From Clostridia bacterium (GTDB taxonomy: Bacteria > Bacillota > Clostridia > Oscillospirales > CAG-382), in contig JAFVXP010000047.1 of assembly GCA_017501055.1 (NCBI GenBank), positions 1-24,771 of the forward strand: 24,771 bases of DNA, given 5' to 3'. How positions within the stretch are numbered: the first letter of the stretch is position 1; every line of letters begins with the position of its first letter. Under the pieces are notes generated by a model. That model worked only from the letters and a program-made list of their open reading frames with translations. It searched no databases and was not told where the DNA came from. Positions 1 through 7,200 of this stretch are shown piece by piece. The position numbers were made by a program, and so were the translations under genes.

Positions 1-486
1 CAAACGGTACAAGTCTGATCGTTTACACAGTCAGCTTCAGCACCGGGGGTGTGACCGAGAGCTTCTGCGAGGACTTCACCACAAACGGTACAAGTCTGAT
101 CGTTTACACAGTCAGCTTCAGCACCGGGAGTATGACCGAGTTTTTCATTAAGAACTTCGCCGCAAACGGTACAGGTCTGATCGTTGGTACAGTCAGCTTC
201 AGCACCGGGGGTATGTCCGAGTTTTTCAGCAAGAACTTCGCCACAAACGGTACAAGTCTGATCGTTGGTACAGTCAGCTTCAGCACCGGGGGTGTGTCCG
301 AGTTTTTCAGCAAGAACTTCACCGCAAACGGTACAAGTCTGATCTTCGGTACAAGTAGCAGCAGCGCCGGGAGTATGACCAAGAGCTTCTGCAAGAACTT
401 CGCCACAAACGGTACAAGTCTGATCGTTTACACAGTCAGCTTCGGCACCGGGGGTGTGGTCTTGGAGAGGAGCTACGGTTCTTTCA
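1..486 (-). repeat. 81-bp in-frame tandem repeat, at least six units
   Basis: The landmark CAAACGGT recurs at 1, 82, 163, 244, 325 and 406, exactly 81 bp apart. Each unit encodes 27 residues with the core DQTCTVCGE. The units are very similar but not identical (for example GTTTAC versus GTTGGT after CTGATC). The array continues beyond the left edge, so the copy number is unknown. The low divergence suggests recent expansion or homogenisation. Confidence 0.95.
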
Positions 487-1229
487 TCAATAAGTTCGCC
501 GCAAGCATCACAAGAGAGAGTCTGTTTTGTATCGTGGCAGGGATAGCCTTCAACGTTTACCCATTCGCTGCCTGCGTGTTCGGGCAATACAGCGGTGTCA
601 CCGTTACCGGTGATGTAAATAAAGTTGTCGGCGGTATTCACCAAGCCTTCGATGCTTGTGTTGTCGATATAGAAACCTAAATCGCCGGTAGCGTCGTCAT
701 TTACATTGAAAAGCAATTCAAATGCAAGCGAGCCGTCTTCTTTTGCGTAGTTTCTCGATGAGGTGCTTACGGTACAAAGCGCAAGAATGACTTTACCGTC
801 GTTAAGGGGGGTTGCAAGGTATTCTTCATCGTCGAAGGTGTGTTTAACACGAGAGAGGTTTTCCCAAACGTTGTCGTTAGGAGTTTTGGTTACACAGAGA
901 ACGGCGTTTTCGTCGTCTTCGTTGAGGTCATTTGCAAGCACAAGCTTTGTGTTGTCGTAATAGAAGCTGAACTCAACAGTTGTGATACCCGGGTCGATTA
1001 CAATGTTTTTAACCGTAATGCCAACGGTTATGGTTTCGCCGGGCTTGTAACAAGTGGGTACTTCGATGTCGAGATCGAAGACAGGATCCTCATTAGCGGG
1101 ACCTGCGAGATCGGTAAGTTTGTCGGGGTCGATAGGAGCATCTTCGACAGCTGCTACAGCCAACAAACAAGAGGAAAACGCGAGTATCACAGCAACAGTA
1201 AGAGCCGTGAGTCTTTTTAGGGCTTTCAT
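1..1229 (-). CDS. Secreted protein with one cohesin-like module and Cys-rich tandem repeats (3' end outside window)
   Basis: The frame runs from an ATG at 1229 to the window edge without a stop: 409 codons visible, C-terminus missing. The start is supported by AGGAAG about 7 nt upstream. The N-terminus is a signal peptide (Lys/Arg, hydrophobic core, likely cleavage after AVAA near residue 27). Residues about 50-205 form a beta-sandwich module resembling cohesin domains, with the same landmarks as the neighbouring gene (PGETITV, LCV, WENLS, AKEDG). After a short region with two CxxC-type Cys pairs (near 245-260) come at least six 27-residue repeats, each with GHTPG, a lone Cys and TCTVCGE, so three Cys and one His per unit; structural zinc binding is an inference. 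The gene lies 41 nt after the stop of the 752-residue cohesin-like/dockerin gene and is probably co-transcribed. Its role is unknown; an extracellular scaffold or surface stalk is plausible. No anchor is visible in the part present. Confidence 0.8.
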   Translation of the reverse strand, partial: MKALKRLTALTVAVILAFSSCLLAVAAVEDAPIDPDKLTDLAGPANEDPVFDLDIEVPTCYKPGETITVGITVKNIVIDPGITTVEFSFYYDNTKLVLANDLNEDDENAVLCVTKTPNDNVWENLSRVKHTFDDEEYLATPLNDGKVILALCTVSTSSRNYAKEDGSLAFELLFNVNDDATGDLGFYIDNTSIEGLVNTADNFIYITGNGDTAVLPEHAGSEWVNVEGYPCHDTKQTLSCDACGELIDERTVAPLQDHTPGAEADCVNDQTCTVCGEVLAEALGHTPGAAATCTEDQTCTVCGEVLAEKLGHTPGAEADCTNDQTCTVCGEVLAEKLGHTPGAEADCTNDQTCTVCGEVLNEKLGHTPGAEADCVNDQTCTVCGEVLAEALGHTPGAEADCVNDQTCTV

Positions 1230-1270
1230 GGTGTTTCTTCCTTTCTTAATGATGTTTTATTGTGTGGACC

Positions 1271-3529
1271 TTACGCAATTACGTAAGTGCCCATTACGTG
1301 ACGTTTTATCATAATATAGTCGGATATAGAGAGAGAATCGCTTCCATCAACGTCTGCAGCGAGTTTTTGAGATTCGGTAAGCGTATAGGTTCCCATAACT
1401 GCACGTTTTGCAGCGATATAGTCGGTCATATTAACCTGACCGTCTTCGTTTACGTCGCCGAGGATATAGGAAACAGAGGTTGCTTTTACAACCACAGAAT
1501 CGCCAAAGCCTTCAACGGTTTTATAGCTATCGGCTGTGTTTGTTGCACCGACAATGCTGTTTTCGTCAACATTGATTTCGGTCTTGCCGTCAAATCCTTC
1601 TTTCACGGTGAAGGTGAAGGAAAGGGTGATCTCGCCGTCTTCTTTAGCGAAGAGGGAATCATCTGTTTCTACGGTGAGAAGCTGAACGTGAATTATGCCG
1701 TTTTCAGCGTAAGAGAGGTTTTCCCAAGAGCTGTCGGGGAGAGAATCTACACAAAGGAGAGCATTATAATCGGTTTCGTCAACGCTGTTGTTAAGCGTGA
1801 GAGCATCGCTGTCGTATTTGAGGTCGAATTTAACGAGCGAGAGCCCCTTGCCCGAAAGAATGTTGCTTACTTTTGCGGTAAGGGTAAATTCCTGACCGGG
1901 AACACAAGTGTCGGGAGCATCAAGAACGATATCAAAACTTGTTTCGCCTTCATTAATATTAATGTAAGAGCCAGAACCCGAAAATTTTTCAACGTCGTTT
2001 GCGGTATTTACAGCACCTACGATATCTTCGTCAGCAACACCGACCGAAATAGCACCGGTTGCATCTTCGCTGACCGAGAAGGTGAAGGAAAGCTTGATTT
2101 CACCGTCATTTTTAGCAAAACAGGAAGAATCTGTTTCTGCGGTGAGAAGCTGAACGTATACAGTTCCCTTTTCAACGTAGGAAAGGTTTTCCCAGGAAGA
2201 ATCGGGGAGCGAAACAACACAGTCAAGGGCATCGTCGTTTGCTTCGTCAAGTCCGTTTGTATTCGTAAGAATATATTTGTCATAATCAAGAGGGAACTGG
2301 ATAAGCGAAACGCCGTTTCCGGAAATGTTGTTTACCGTTGCGGTAATAGTTATTTCTCCGCCGGGGAGATAGGTTTCGGGACCTTCGATGGTAACGTCGA
2401 ATTTAGAATCGTCTTCTGTAACGGTAAGAGAAGAACCGCTTCCGGTGAATTCATCAACGCCGTTAACGGTGCTTGCACCTACAACGATGCTTTCTTCATC
2501 AACTGCAATAGAAATATCGCCCGTTGCGCCGTCTTTTACGGTAAAGGTGAAGGAAAGCTCAATATCGCCGTCTTCTTTGGCGAAATATTCAAAGTCGTAA
2601 TATGCGGTAAGAACCTGTACGTTGATGATACCGTTGTTTTTTGCTGTTGCAACAGAGGTTGCTTCATCAACCGAGCAAGCAACGTAAGAGAGGTTTTCCC
2701 ATCTGCTTTTGTTGGGAACGGAGGATACGCAGTCAAGCTCGTTGTAATTGCTTTCGATAATGTCGTTTGTCAAAACAAGCTTTTCCTTGTCGTATTTAAG
2801 AACAAAGCTTAGGAGAGAAATACCTTCGTATGTGCTTATATTGTTTACCGATGCGGTAACGGTGATTTCGTTTCCGGGTCTGTACGTTTCGGGACCGTCA
2901 AGTACGATATCGAGAACGTCTTCAAGACCGGACTCGTCGGAAGTATCATCGCTTACGTCGGGTTCCGAGCTGTCTTCGGGCTCCGAGCTTTCGCCGGGAT
3001 TGGGGTTGGGATCAACCTCGATGTATTCGGTAGAGCAATAGATATTGCTGACCGCACCGTAGGTATTAGCAAGCGAAGCAACGGTCGTGTTGAGATAAAG
3101 GGTGTCGCCAACGGACATGGATTTCAAAAGAGCAAGTCCGTCGGTGTCGCTTGCCTGAGTTTTTGCCATGATAGCAATTTTGTTACTGCCGAGCGTCCAA
3201 GAAGTGTAATTTTCATCGGGACGGGTGCTGTTGCCGTATGCATCAAAACCGCTGGTGTCAACAACACGGTAGGAACCGTTTGCGGAATTGTATTGCAAAA
3301 GTATAAAGTACCAATAATTAAAGGTAACGTCATTTACAGATCCGTATATGGATTGTACGGTTGCATCAGACGAAGTCGAAGCCCAAGCGACGATATCGGT
3401 TGCACCGTCGTAAGAGTTAACTCTGCTGATGTTGATGGTATTGGCATCGGCAGAAGCGGTGAATGCAGATACGGAGAGCATTGCAAGGCACATTGCCGAA
3501 ACCAAAATGATAGAAATAATGCGTTTCAT
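1271..3529 (-). CDS. Secreted protein with three cohesin-like modules and a C-terminal type I dockerin
   Basis: A protein of 752 residues; start ATG at 3529 behind a good AAAGGAG site. A signal peptide covers residues 1 to about 28. Residues 30-170 form a Tyr/Trp-containing domain I do not recognise, followed by a Pro/Ser/Glu/Asp linker (173-203). Three homologous modules follow at about 206-371, 376-526 and 531-682. They have a cohesin-like pattern: a PG turn then alternating hydrophobics, KYD, a CV..(L/V)P stretch, WENLSY, FAK(E/N)DG and LSFTF. Residues 690-752 are a dockerin: two calcium loops beginning DVNEDG and DVDGSD, each followed by a (S/T)DYI...KR.VMGTY helix. The protein could be a small adaptor scaffoldin, or a secreted protein whose modules bind something else. 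No sortase or SLH anchor is present. Module identity rests on pattern only; the dockerin is clearer. Confidence 0.85.
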   Translation of the reverse strand: MKRIISIILVSAMCLAMLSVSAFTASADANTINISRVNSYDGATDIVAWASTSSDATVQSIYGSVNDVTFNYWYFILLQYNSANGSYRVVDTSGFDAYGNSTRPDENYTSWTLGSNKIAIMAKTQASDTDGLALLKSMSVGDTLYLNTTVASLANTYGAVSNIYCSTEYIEVDPNPNPGESSEPEDSSEPDVSDDTSDESGLEDVLDIVLDGPETYRPGNEITVTASVNNISTYEGISLLSFVLKYDKEKLVLTNDIIESNYNELDCVSSVPNKSRWENLSYVACSVDEATSVATAKNNGIINVQVLTAYYDFEYFAKEDGDIELSFTFTVKDGATGDISIAVDEESIVVGASTVNGVDEFTGSGSSLTVTEDDSKFDVTIEGPETYLPGGEITITATVNNISGNGVSLIQFPLDYDKYILTNTNGLDEANDDALDCVVSLPDSSWENLSYVEKGTVYVQLLTAETDSSCFAKNDGEIKLSFTFSVSEDATGAISVGVADEDIVGAVNTANDVEKFSGSGSYININEGETSFDIVLDAPDTCVPGQEFTLTAKVSNILSGKGLSLVKFDLKYDSDALTLNNSVDETDYNALLCVDSLPDSSWENLSYAENGIIHVQLLTVETDDSLFAKEDGEITLSFTFTVKEGFDGKTEINVDENSIVGATNTADSYKTVEGFGDSVVVKATSVSYILGDVNEDGQVNMTDYIAAKRAVMGTYTLTESQKLAADVDGSDSLSISDYIMIKRHVMGTYVIA

Positions 3530-3566
3530 TGTGTTTCTCCTTTTGAAAATAACCTTTATACATTAA

Positions 3567-3572
3567 ATTATA
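3567..3572 (-). promoter_or_regulatory. Proximal -10 box of the cohesin-like gene, no clear -35
   Basis: The minus strand reads TATAAT from 3572 to 3567, about 38 nt before the start codon at 3529. At the right distance for a -35 box there is only AGTTAA, inside a large dyad (3574-3608). An activator-dependent promoter is one reading. Confidence 0.5.
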
Positions 3573-3573
3573 A

Positions 3574-3608
3574 GCCGAAACACTTAAGATTAACTTAAGT
3601 TTTTCGGC
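3574..3608. promoter_or_regulatory. 35-bp dyad upstream of the cohesin-like gene
   Basis: Arms of 15 bp (3574-3588, GCCGAAACACTTAAG, and 3594-3608) pair at 14 of 15 positions around a 5-bp centre; the only mismatch is C3581 with T3601. The dyad occupies the -35 region of the proximal TATAAT. If transcription starts from the distal promoter, the dyad would instead fold as a hairpin in the leader RNA. An operator or activator site is inferred. Confidence 0.6.
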
Positions 3609-3655
3609 AAATAAACGAAAAACAGATAAATAATCGCCCAAATTTATCTATATTA

Positions 3656-3684
3656 ACTATAACTCTCAAGCTTCTAAAAGTCAA
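3656..3684 (-). promoter_or_regulatory. Distal sigma-A type promoter of the cohesin-like gene
   Basis: On the minus strand TTGACT (3684-3679) is followed after 17 nt by TATAGT (3661-3656). This predicts a start near 3649 and a leader of about 120 nt that includes the 3574-3608 dyad. Confidence 0.5.
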
Positions 3685-3765
3685 TAACAGAAGGACAAAA
3701 TCGTCTTTATGCTGAAAAGAAATACGAATAATTTGTAAAAAATATAGAAAAATCGGAAATTGCTA

Positions 3766-3794
3766 TTGAAAAATTTAAGTAAATACTATATAAT
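3766..3794 (+). promoter_or_regulatory. Sigma-A type promoter of the cmk-plsC-ispH/rpsA operon
   Basis: TTGAAA (3766-3771), a 17-nt spacer, then TATAAT (3789-3794). The predicted transcription start is near 3801, which leaves a leader of about 54 nt before the chosen cmk ATG. Confidence 0.8.
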
Positions 3795-3800
3795 ACTATC

Positions 3801-3863
3801 TTGGTGATATTTGATACTGAATTAGTAATATTGAATACTGAATTGGTGATATTTATGACTGAG
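3801..3863 (+). repeat. Three 21-bp direct repeats spanning the cmk leader and start codon
   Basis: Units at 3801-3821, 3822-3842 and 3843-3863 each begin TTGGTGATATTT or a close variant and end with ACTGA(A/G). The first and third contain GGTGAT, which matches the 16S anti-Shine-Dalgarno; the third copy's GGTGAT sits 4 nt before the ATG at 3855. The units are in frame with cmk. They start at the predicted transcription start, so they make up essentially the whole leader. Confidence 0.8.
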
Positions 3864-4532
3864 ACATTCAAAATTGCGTTGGACGGGCCTTCGGGTTCGG
3901 GTAAAAGCACGCTTGCTAAGAATCTTGCAAAGCATTACGGATTTGTATATATCGATACGGGCGCACTCTATCGTACCATCGGTCTTTTTGTTGCAGAAAG
4001 AGGTATTGCATCCGATGACAGGGAGGCTATCGTTGCCTGCCTGCCCGATATTAATATAGAAATGAAGCTTGAAAACGGCGGCGGTGTCGTTTACCTCGGC
4101 GGTAAACGTATCGGCAACGAGATAAGAACTCCTCTTTGCTCAAAATACGCTTCCGACGTTTCAAAGATTCCCGAGGTGCGCGCCTTTCTTCTTGAAACGC
4201 AACGTGATATAGCAAAAAAGAATAACGTTATAATGGACGGCAGAGATATCGGAACGGTCATCCTTCCCGATGCTCAGGTTAAGATATTCGTCACCGCTTC
4301 TATCGAGGCAAGAGCAAAACGCCGTTTTGCCGAGCTTCAGGAAAGGGGCGACAGCGCCACCTATGAAGAGGTCCTTGCGGATATGAAATGGCGTGACGCT
4401 AACGATAAAAACCGCAATATTGCCCCCGCTGTCCCTGCGGAGGATGCCGTTATGTTCGATAATTCGGGCTTGAACGTGGAGGAAACTCTTTCTGCCGCTA
4501 TTGAAATAATAGATAAGGTCATTAAGGTATGA
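3855..4532 (+). CDS. cmk: Cytidylate kinase
   Basis: Cmk phosphorylates CMP and dCMP with ATP to CDP and dCDP in the cytosol. The 225-residue product has the usual family length. Visible motifs: P-loop GPSGSGKST (11-19), the DTGALYR substrate segment, DGRDIGTVILPDA, the lid-region RAKRR, and RDANDKNRNIAP near the C-terminus, all typical of Cmk. The frame is open upstream to a TTG at 3801, but the ATG at 3855 is preferred: it gives the normal N-terminus, it has GGTGAT at correct spacing, and the predicted transcription start is at about 3801, leaving no room for a site before that TTG. The stop overlaps the plsC start (ATGA), and the order cmk-plsC-ispH/rpsA is a common clostridial arrangement. 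Assignment is secure. Confidence 0.96.
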   Translation: MTETFKIALDGPSGSGKSTLAKNLAKHYGFVYIDTGALYRTIGLFVAERGIASDDREAIVACLPDINIEMKLENGGGVVYLGGKRIGNEIRTPLCSKYASDVSKIPEVRAFLLETQRDIAKKNNVIMDGRDIGTVILPDAQVKIFVTASIEARAKRRFAELQERGDSATYEEVLADMKWRDANDKNRNIAPAVPAEDAVMFDNSGLNVEETLSAAIEIIDKVIKV

Positions 4533-5143
4533 GTTTGTATAGAGTTGTGCGTGGTTTTGCGCTGATATGTGCTAAAATCGGATACCGTGTTGAATTTCAC
4601 GGCAGAGAAAACGAACCTGCAGAGGGCGGAGTTGTTGTTTTTTCAAACCACACTTCACTTGCAGACCCGTTTTTCACCGCAACTGCAGTAAAAAGACCGC
4701 TTCATTTTATGGCAAAGAGCGATCTTCTCAAATCCCGCTTTATGAAATGGCTTTTCGATTCCTGCAACGTTGTTGCCGTCAATAGAGGAGAATCGGATAT
4801 TGCCGCACTTCGAAAGACCTGCGACGTTATCGCAAACGGTAATTGCGTCGGTATCTATCCTCAGGGCACGAGAATCGAATGTGATTCACCCGACCCTGAA
4901 ACAGCACTTGCAGGTATGGGTTTGATGGCAACCAGAGCAAAGGCAACCCTGCTTCCCGTTGCGATATGCTACGGCAAGAATAATAAAAAACCAAAGCTTT
5001 TTTCAAAGGTGAAGGTTTATATCGGCAAACCTATTCCTTATGAAGAATATATGAATATAAACGAACGTCCCAATTCGCACGAGATTGCAAAATACGCTTT
5101 CTCAAAGCTTTGTGAGGACTTCGAAAAGTATAATCATGACTGA
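4529..5143 (+). CDS. plsC: 1-acyl-sn-glycerol-3-phosphate acyltransferase (PlsC family)
   Basis: This enzyme acylates lysophosphatidic acid to phosphatidic acid at the membrane, the second acylation in phospholipid synthesis. The 204-residue length fits the compact clostridial PlsC type. The catalytic HX4D motif is at residues 41-46 (NHTSLADP). The motif III position reads YPQGTR (110-115), where most family members have FPEGTR; Gln replaces Glu, but the Gly and Arg are kept. The N-terminus is moderately hydrophobic (FALICAKIG), consistent with peripheral membrane attachment. The start codon overlaps the cmk stop by 4 nt, so translation is coupled. Its own 3' end overlaps the next gene by 8 nt. 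Family membership is clear; the acyl position specificity is inferred from the family and context. Confidence 0.92.
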   Translation: MSLYRVVRGFALICAKIGYRVEFHGRENEPAEGGVVVFSNHTSLADPFFTATAVKRPLHFMAKSDLLKSRFMKWLFDSCNVVAVNRGESDIAALRKTCDVIANGNCVGIYPQGTRIECDSPDPETALAGMGLMATRAKATLLPVAICYGKNNKKPKLFSKVKVYIGKPIPYEEYMNINERPNSHEIAKYAFSKLCEDFEKYNHD

Positions 5144-7145
5144 TATCAAAATTTCAGAATACAGCGGTTTTTGCTTCGGCGTAAAACGTGCTGTCGATAT
5201 GATAAATAAAAGCCTTGAAACGTCGGGCAAAACGATATATTGCCTCGGCGAATTGATACATAACCGCCTTTTCAACGAAACACTACGTGAAAGGGGAGTT
5301 GTGTTCATCGGCGTTGACGAGATAGATTCCGTTCCCGAGGGTGCATTGGTGTTTCTCCGTGCACACGGAACGACAAAGCAGATCTATGAACGTCTTGCAA
5401 AGAAGAATATCGAATATGTAGATGCGACCTGTCCTTACGTGTCGAAGATACATAAGATAGTTGCTTCTCAGCCCGAGGATACAAAGGTTATCGTTATCGG
5501 CGACGCAAAGCACCCCGAGGTTGAGGGGATAATGAGCTGGGCGAAGGGCGAAGGTGTCGTTTTCGCAAACTGCGAAGCGATAGATAATGCCCATCACGAA
5601 GGCTTTAAGAGCGAAGAGGATTGTATCCTTGCCGTTCAAACGACCTATTCCGGCGAGGAATGGAAACGCTGTAAGGGCCGCATAACCGAGCTTTATCCAA
5701 ACGTTCGTATCTATGAAACGATATGCAGTGTGACCGAAAACCGCCAAAAGAAAATGTTTGAGCTTGCTTCCATTTCCGACCTTTCGGTCATCGTCGGCGG
5801 AAGAAACAGCTCGAACACGGCAAAACTTTTTGCCATAGCAGGCTCTGTTTGTAAAAATTCGATAATGATCGAATCGGCAGACGAGCTTGACGAACACGCA
5901 GACGTTATACGTTCTGCATCTAAAATTGCAATAGCCGCCGGTGCATCGACACCGAGCGGGATAATACAGGAGGTATATAACAAGATGGCAGACATCGCAA
6001 AAGAGGAACTCAGCTTTGCCGAGATGCTCGAACAGTCATTCAAAACATTAAATACAGGTGAAAGGGTAACGGGAATCGTTTCCGCAGTCAATCCTACCGA
6101 AGTCAAAGTTGACCTCGGTACGAAGCATACGGGTATTCTCCCGTACGACGAAGTTACCGTCGAAGGCGGCGTTGATCTTAACGAGCTTTTCAAGGTCGGC
6201 GACGAAATCGAAGTAGTATGCGGTAAATTCAGCGATTCCGACGGAACGGTTCTTCTCTCGAAGAAGAAGCTCGACCAGCATAAGTATTGGGAAGCAATCA
6301 AGGCTGCTTCCGAATCGGGCGAGCTCATTTCCGGTACTATCAAGGAAATCATCAAGAACGAAAAGGGCTATGCAGGCGTTATCGCTCTCTACGGTCCTAA
6401 CAAGGTGTTCATTCCTGCTTCCCAGACCGGCGTGCCCAAGGGTGAAGAGCTTGAAGCTCTTAAGGGTCAGAAGGTTGAATTCAAAATTATCGACATCAAC
6501 GAACAGAAGAAGAGAGCAGTTGGTTCTATCAAGGCTTCCAACAGAATCTCCCGTAAGGCAGCAGAAGAAGAATTCTTCGCTAACGTTCAGGAAGGCGATA
6601 AGTTCGAAGGCAAGGTTCGTGCAATCATGAGCTACGGCGCATTCATCAACCTCGGCCCTGTTGACGGTATGCTTCACATTTCCGAAATGTCTTGGGGCAG
6701 ACTTAAGAACCCTGCAGAAATTTTCAACGAAGGCGACACCGTAAACGTTTATATCAAGTCTGTTGACAAAGAAAAGAAGAGAATCTCTCTCGGCTACAAG
6801 ACCGAAGAAAACGATCCTTGGAATATCTTTGCAAAGAACTATAACATCGGCGACGTTGTTGATGCAACTATCGTTTCCATTATGCCCTTCGGCGCATTTG
6901 CTGAAATATTCCCCGATTTCGACGGACTTATCCACATCAGCCAGATCTCCGATAAACCCGTTGCAAACCCTGCAAGCGTTCTTAAGGTTGGCGATAAGGT
7001 AACCGTTAAGATCACCGCAGCAGACTTCGAAAGAAGAAGATTGAGCCTTTCTATCCGTGCTCTTCTCGAACCCGAAGTTGACGAAACCGTTCCTGCAGAA
7101 GAAGTTGAAGTAGTTATTGAAACTACCGAAGAAGCTGCAGAATAA
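5136..7145 (+). CDS. ispH-rpsA: Fused 4-hydroxy-3-methylbut-2-enyl diphosphate reductase / ribosomal protein S1
   Basis: The ATG at 5136 is chosen because IspH family proteins begin just before GFCFGVKRA; it overlaps plsC by 8 nt. A longer frame from 5085 adds only shadow sequence. The product has 669 residues. Residues 1 to about 283 are IspH (LytB), the last MEP-pathway enzyme, which makes IPP and DMAPP. The three 4Fe-4S cysteines are C13, C99 (DATCPYV) and C197 (CSVTENRQ), with RAHGT, HPEVEG and GGRNSSNT in place. Residues about 305-650 hold four S1 RNA-binding domains (near 305-380, 397-466, 487-555 and 571-641), followed by an acidic tail. The fusion is known in Clostridia. Odd points are an AGGAGG site and in-frame ATG at the domain junction, and a sharp change in codon use there (see findings). 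A terminator follows directly. Confidence 0.95.
   Translation: MTDIKISEYSGFCFGVKRAVDMINKSLETSGKTIYCLGELIHNRLFNETLRERGVVFIGVDEIDSVPEGALVFLRAHGTTKQIYERLAKKNIEYVDATCPYVSKIHKIVASQPEDTKVIVIGDAKHPEVEGIMSWAKGEGVVFANCEAIDNAHHEGFKSEEDCILAVQTTYSGEEWKRCKGRITELYPNVRIYETICSVTENRQKKMFELASISDLSVIVGGRNSSNTAKLFAIAGSVCKNSIMIESADELDEHADVIRSASKIAIAAGASTPSGIIQEVYNKMADIAKEELSFAEMLEQSFKTLNTGERVTGIVSAVNPTEVKVDLGTKHTGILPYDEVTVEGGVDLNELFKVGDEIEVVCGKFSDSDGTVLLSKKKLDQHKYWEAIKAASESGELISGTIKEIIKNEKGYAGVIALYGPNKVFIPASQTGVPKGEELEALKGQKVEFKIIDINEQKKRAVGSIKASNRISRKAAEEEFFANVQEGDKFEGKVRAIMSYGAFINLGPVDGMLHISEMSWGRLKNPAEIFNEGDTVNVYIKSVDKEKKRISLGYKTEENDPWNIFAKNYNIGDVVDATIVSIMPFGAFAEIFPDFDGLIHISQISDKPVANPASVLKVGDKVTVKITAADFERRRLSLSIRALLEPEVDETVPAEEVEVVIETTEEAAE
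5968..5987 (+). promoter_or_regulatory. Candidate internal ribosome-binding site and start for the S1 half
   Basis: AGGAGG at 5968-5973 lies 11 nt before an in-frame ATG at 5985 (residue 284), exactly at the junction of the IspH and S1 parts. A start here would give a free S1 protein of 386 residues. The spacing is slightly long, and the site also encodes the Gln-Glu-Val of the IspH C-terminus, so chance is possible. Confidence 0.45.
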
Positions 7146-7159
7146 TTAAAAACACAAGA

Positions 7160-7186
7160 AAAAGGAGAGCGAAAAGCTCTCCTTTT
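7160..7186 (+). terminator. Rho-independent terminator after ispH-rpsA
   Basis: GGAGAGC (7164-7170) pairs with GCTCTCC (7176-7182) around GAAAA. The stem is extended by four A-T pairs whose T side forms the U tract. The A/T flanks are nearly symmetric, so it may also end the convergent minus-strand gene that stops at 7201. Confidence 0.88.
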
Positions 7187-7200
7187 ATGTTTTTGAAAAA

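Noticed and set aside
51..680. 209-codon plus-strand frame over the 81-bp repeats
   Set aside because: The minus-strand frame has a signal peptide, start site and known-type Cys repeats; the plus-strand frame is open only because the repeat is a multiple of three.
1262..2812. 516-codon open frame on the plus strand, antisense to the cohesin-like gene
   Set aside because: It lies wholly inside the minus-strand gene, has no ribosome-binding site, and its repeats mirror the modules of the real gene; it is a codon-bias shadow.
3801..3854. TTG start giving cmk 18 extra N-terminal residues
   Set aside because: The predicted transcription start coincides with this codon, and the extra residues are just the 21-bp repeat; the ATG at 3855 has proper GGTGAT spacing and the family N-terminus.
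5085..5135. Upstream ATG for the ispH-rpsA fusion
   Set aside because: It would overlap plsC by 59 nt and adds 17 residues with no match to the IspH N-terminus.
6048..6935. 295-codon minus-strand frame under the S1 domains
   Set aside because: It is antisense to a firm gene, without start signals or a recognisable domain.
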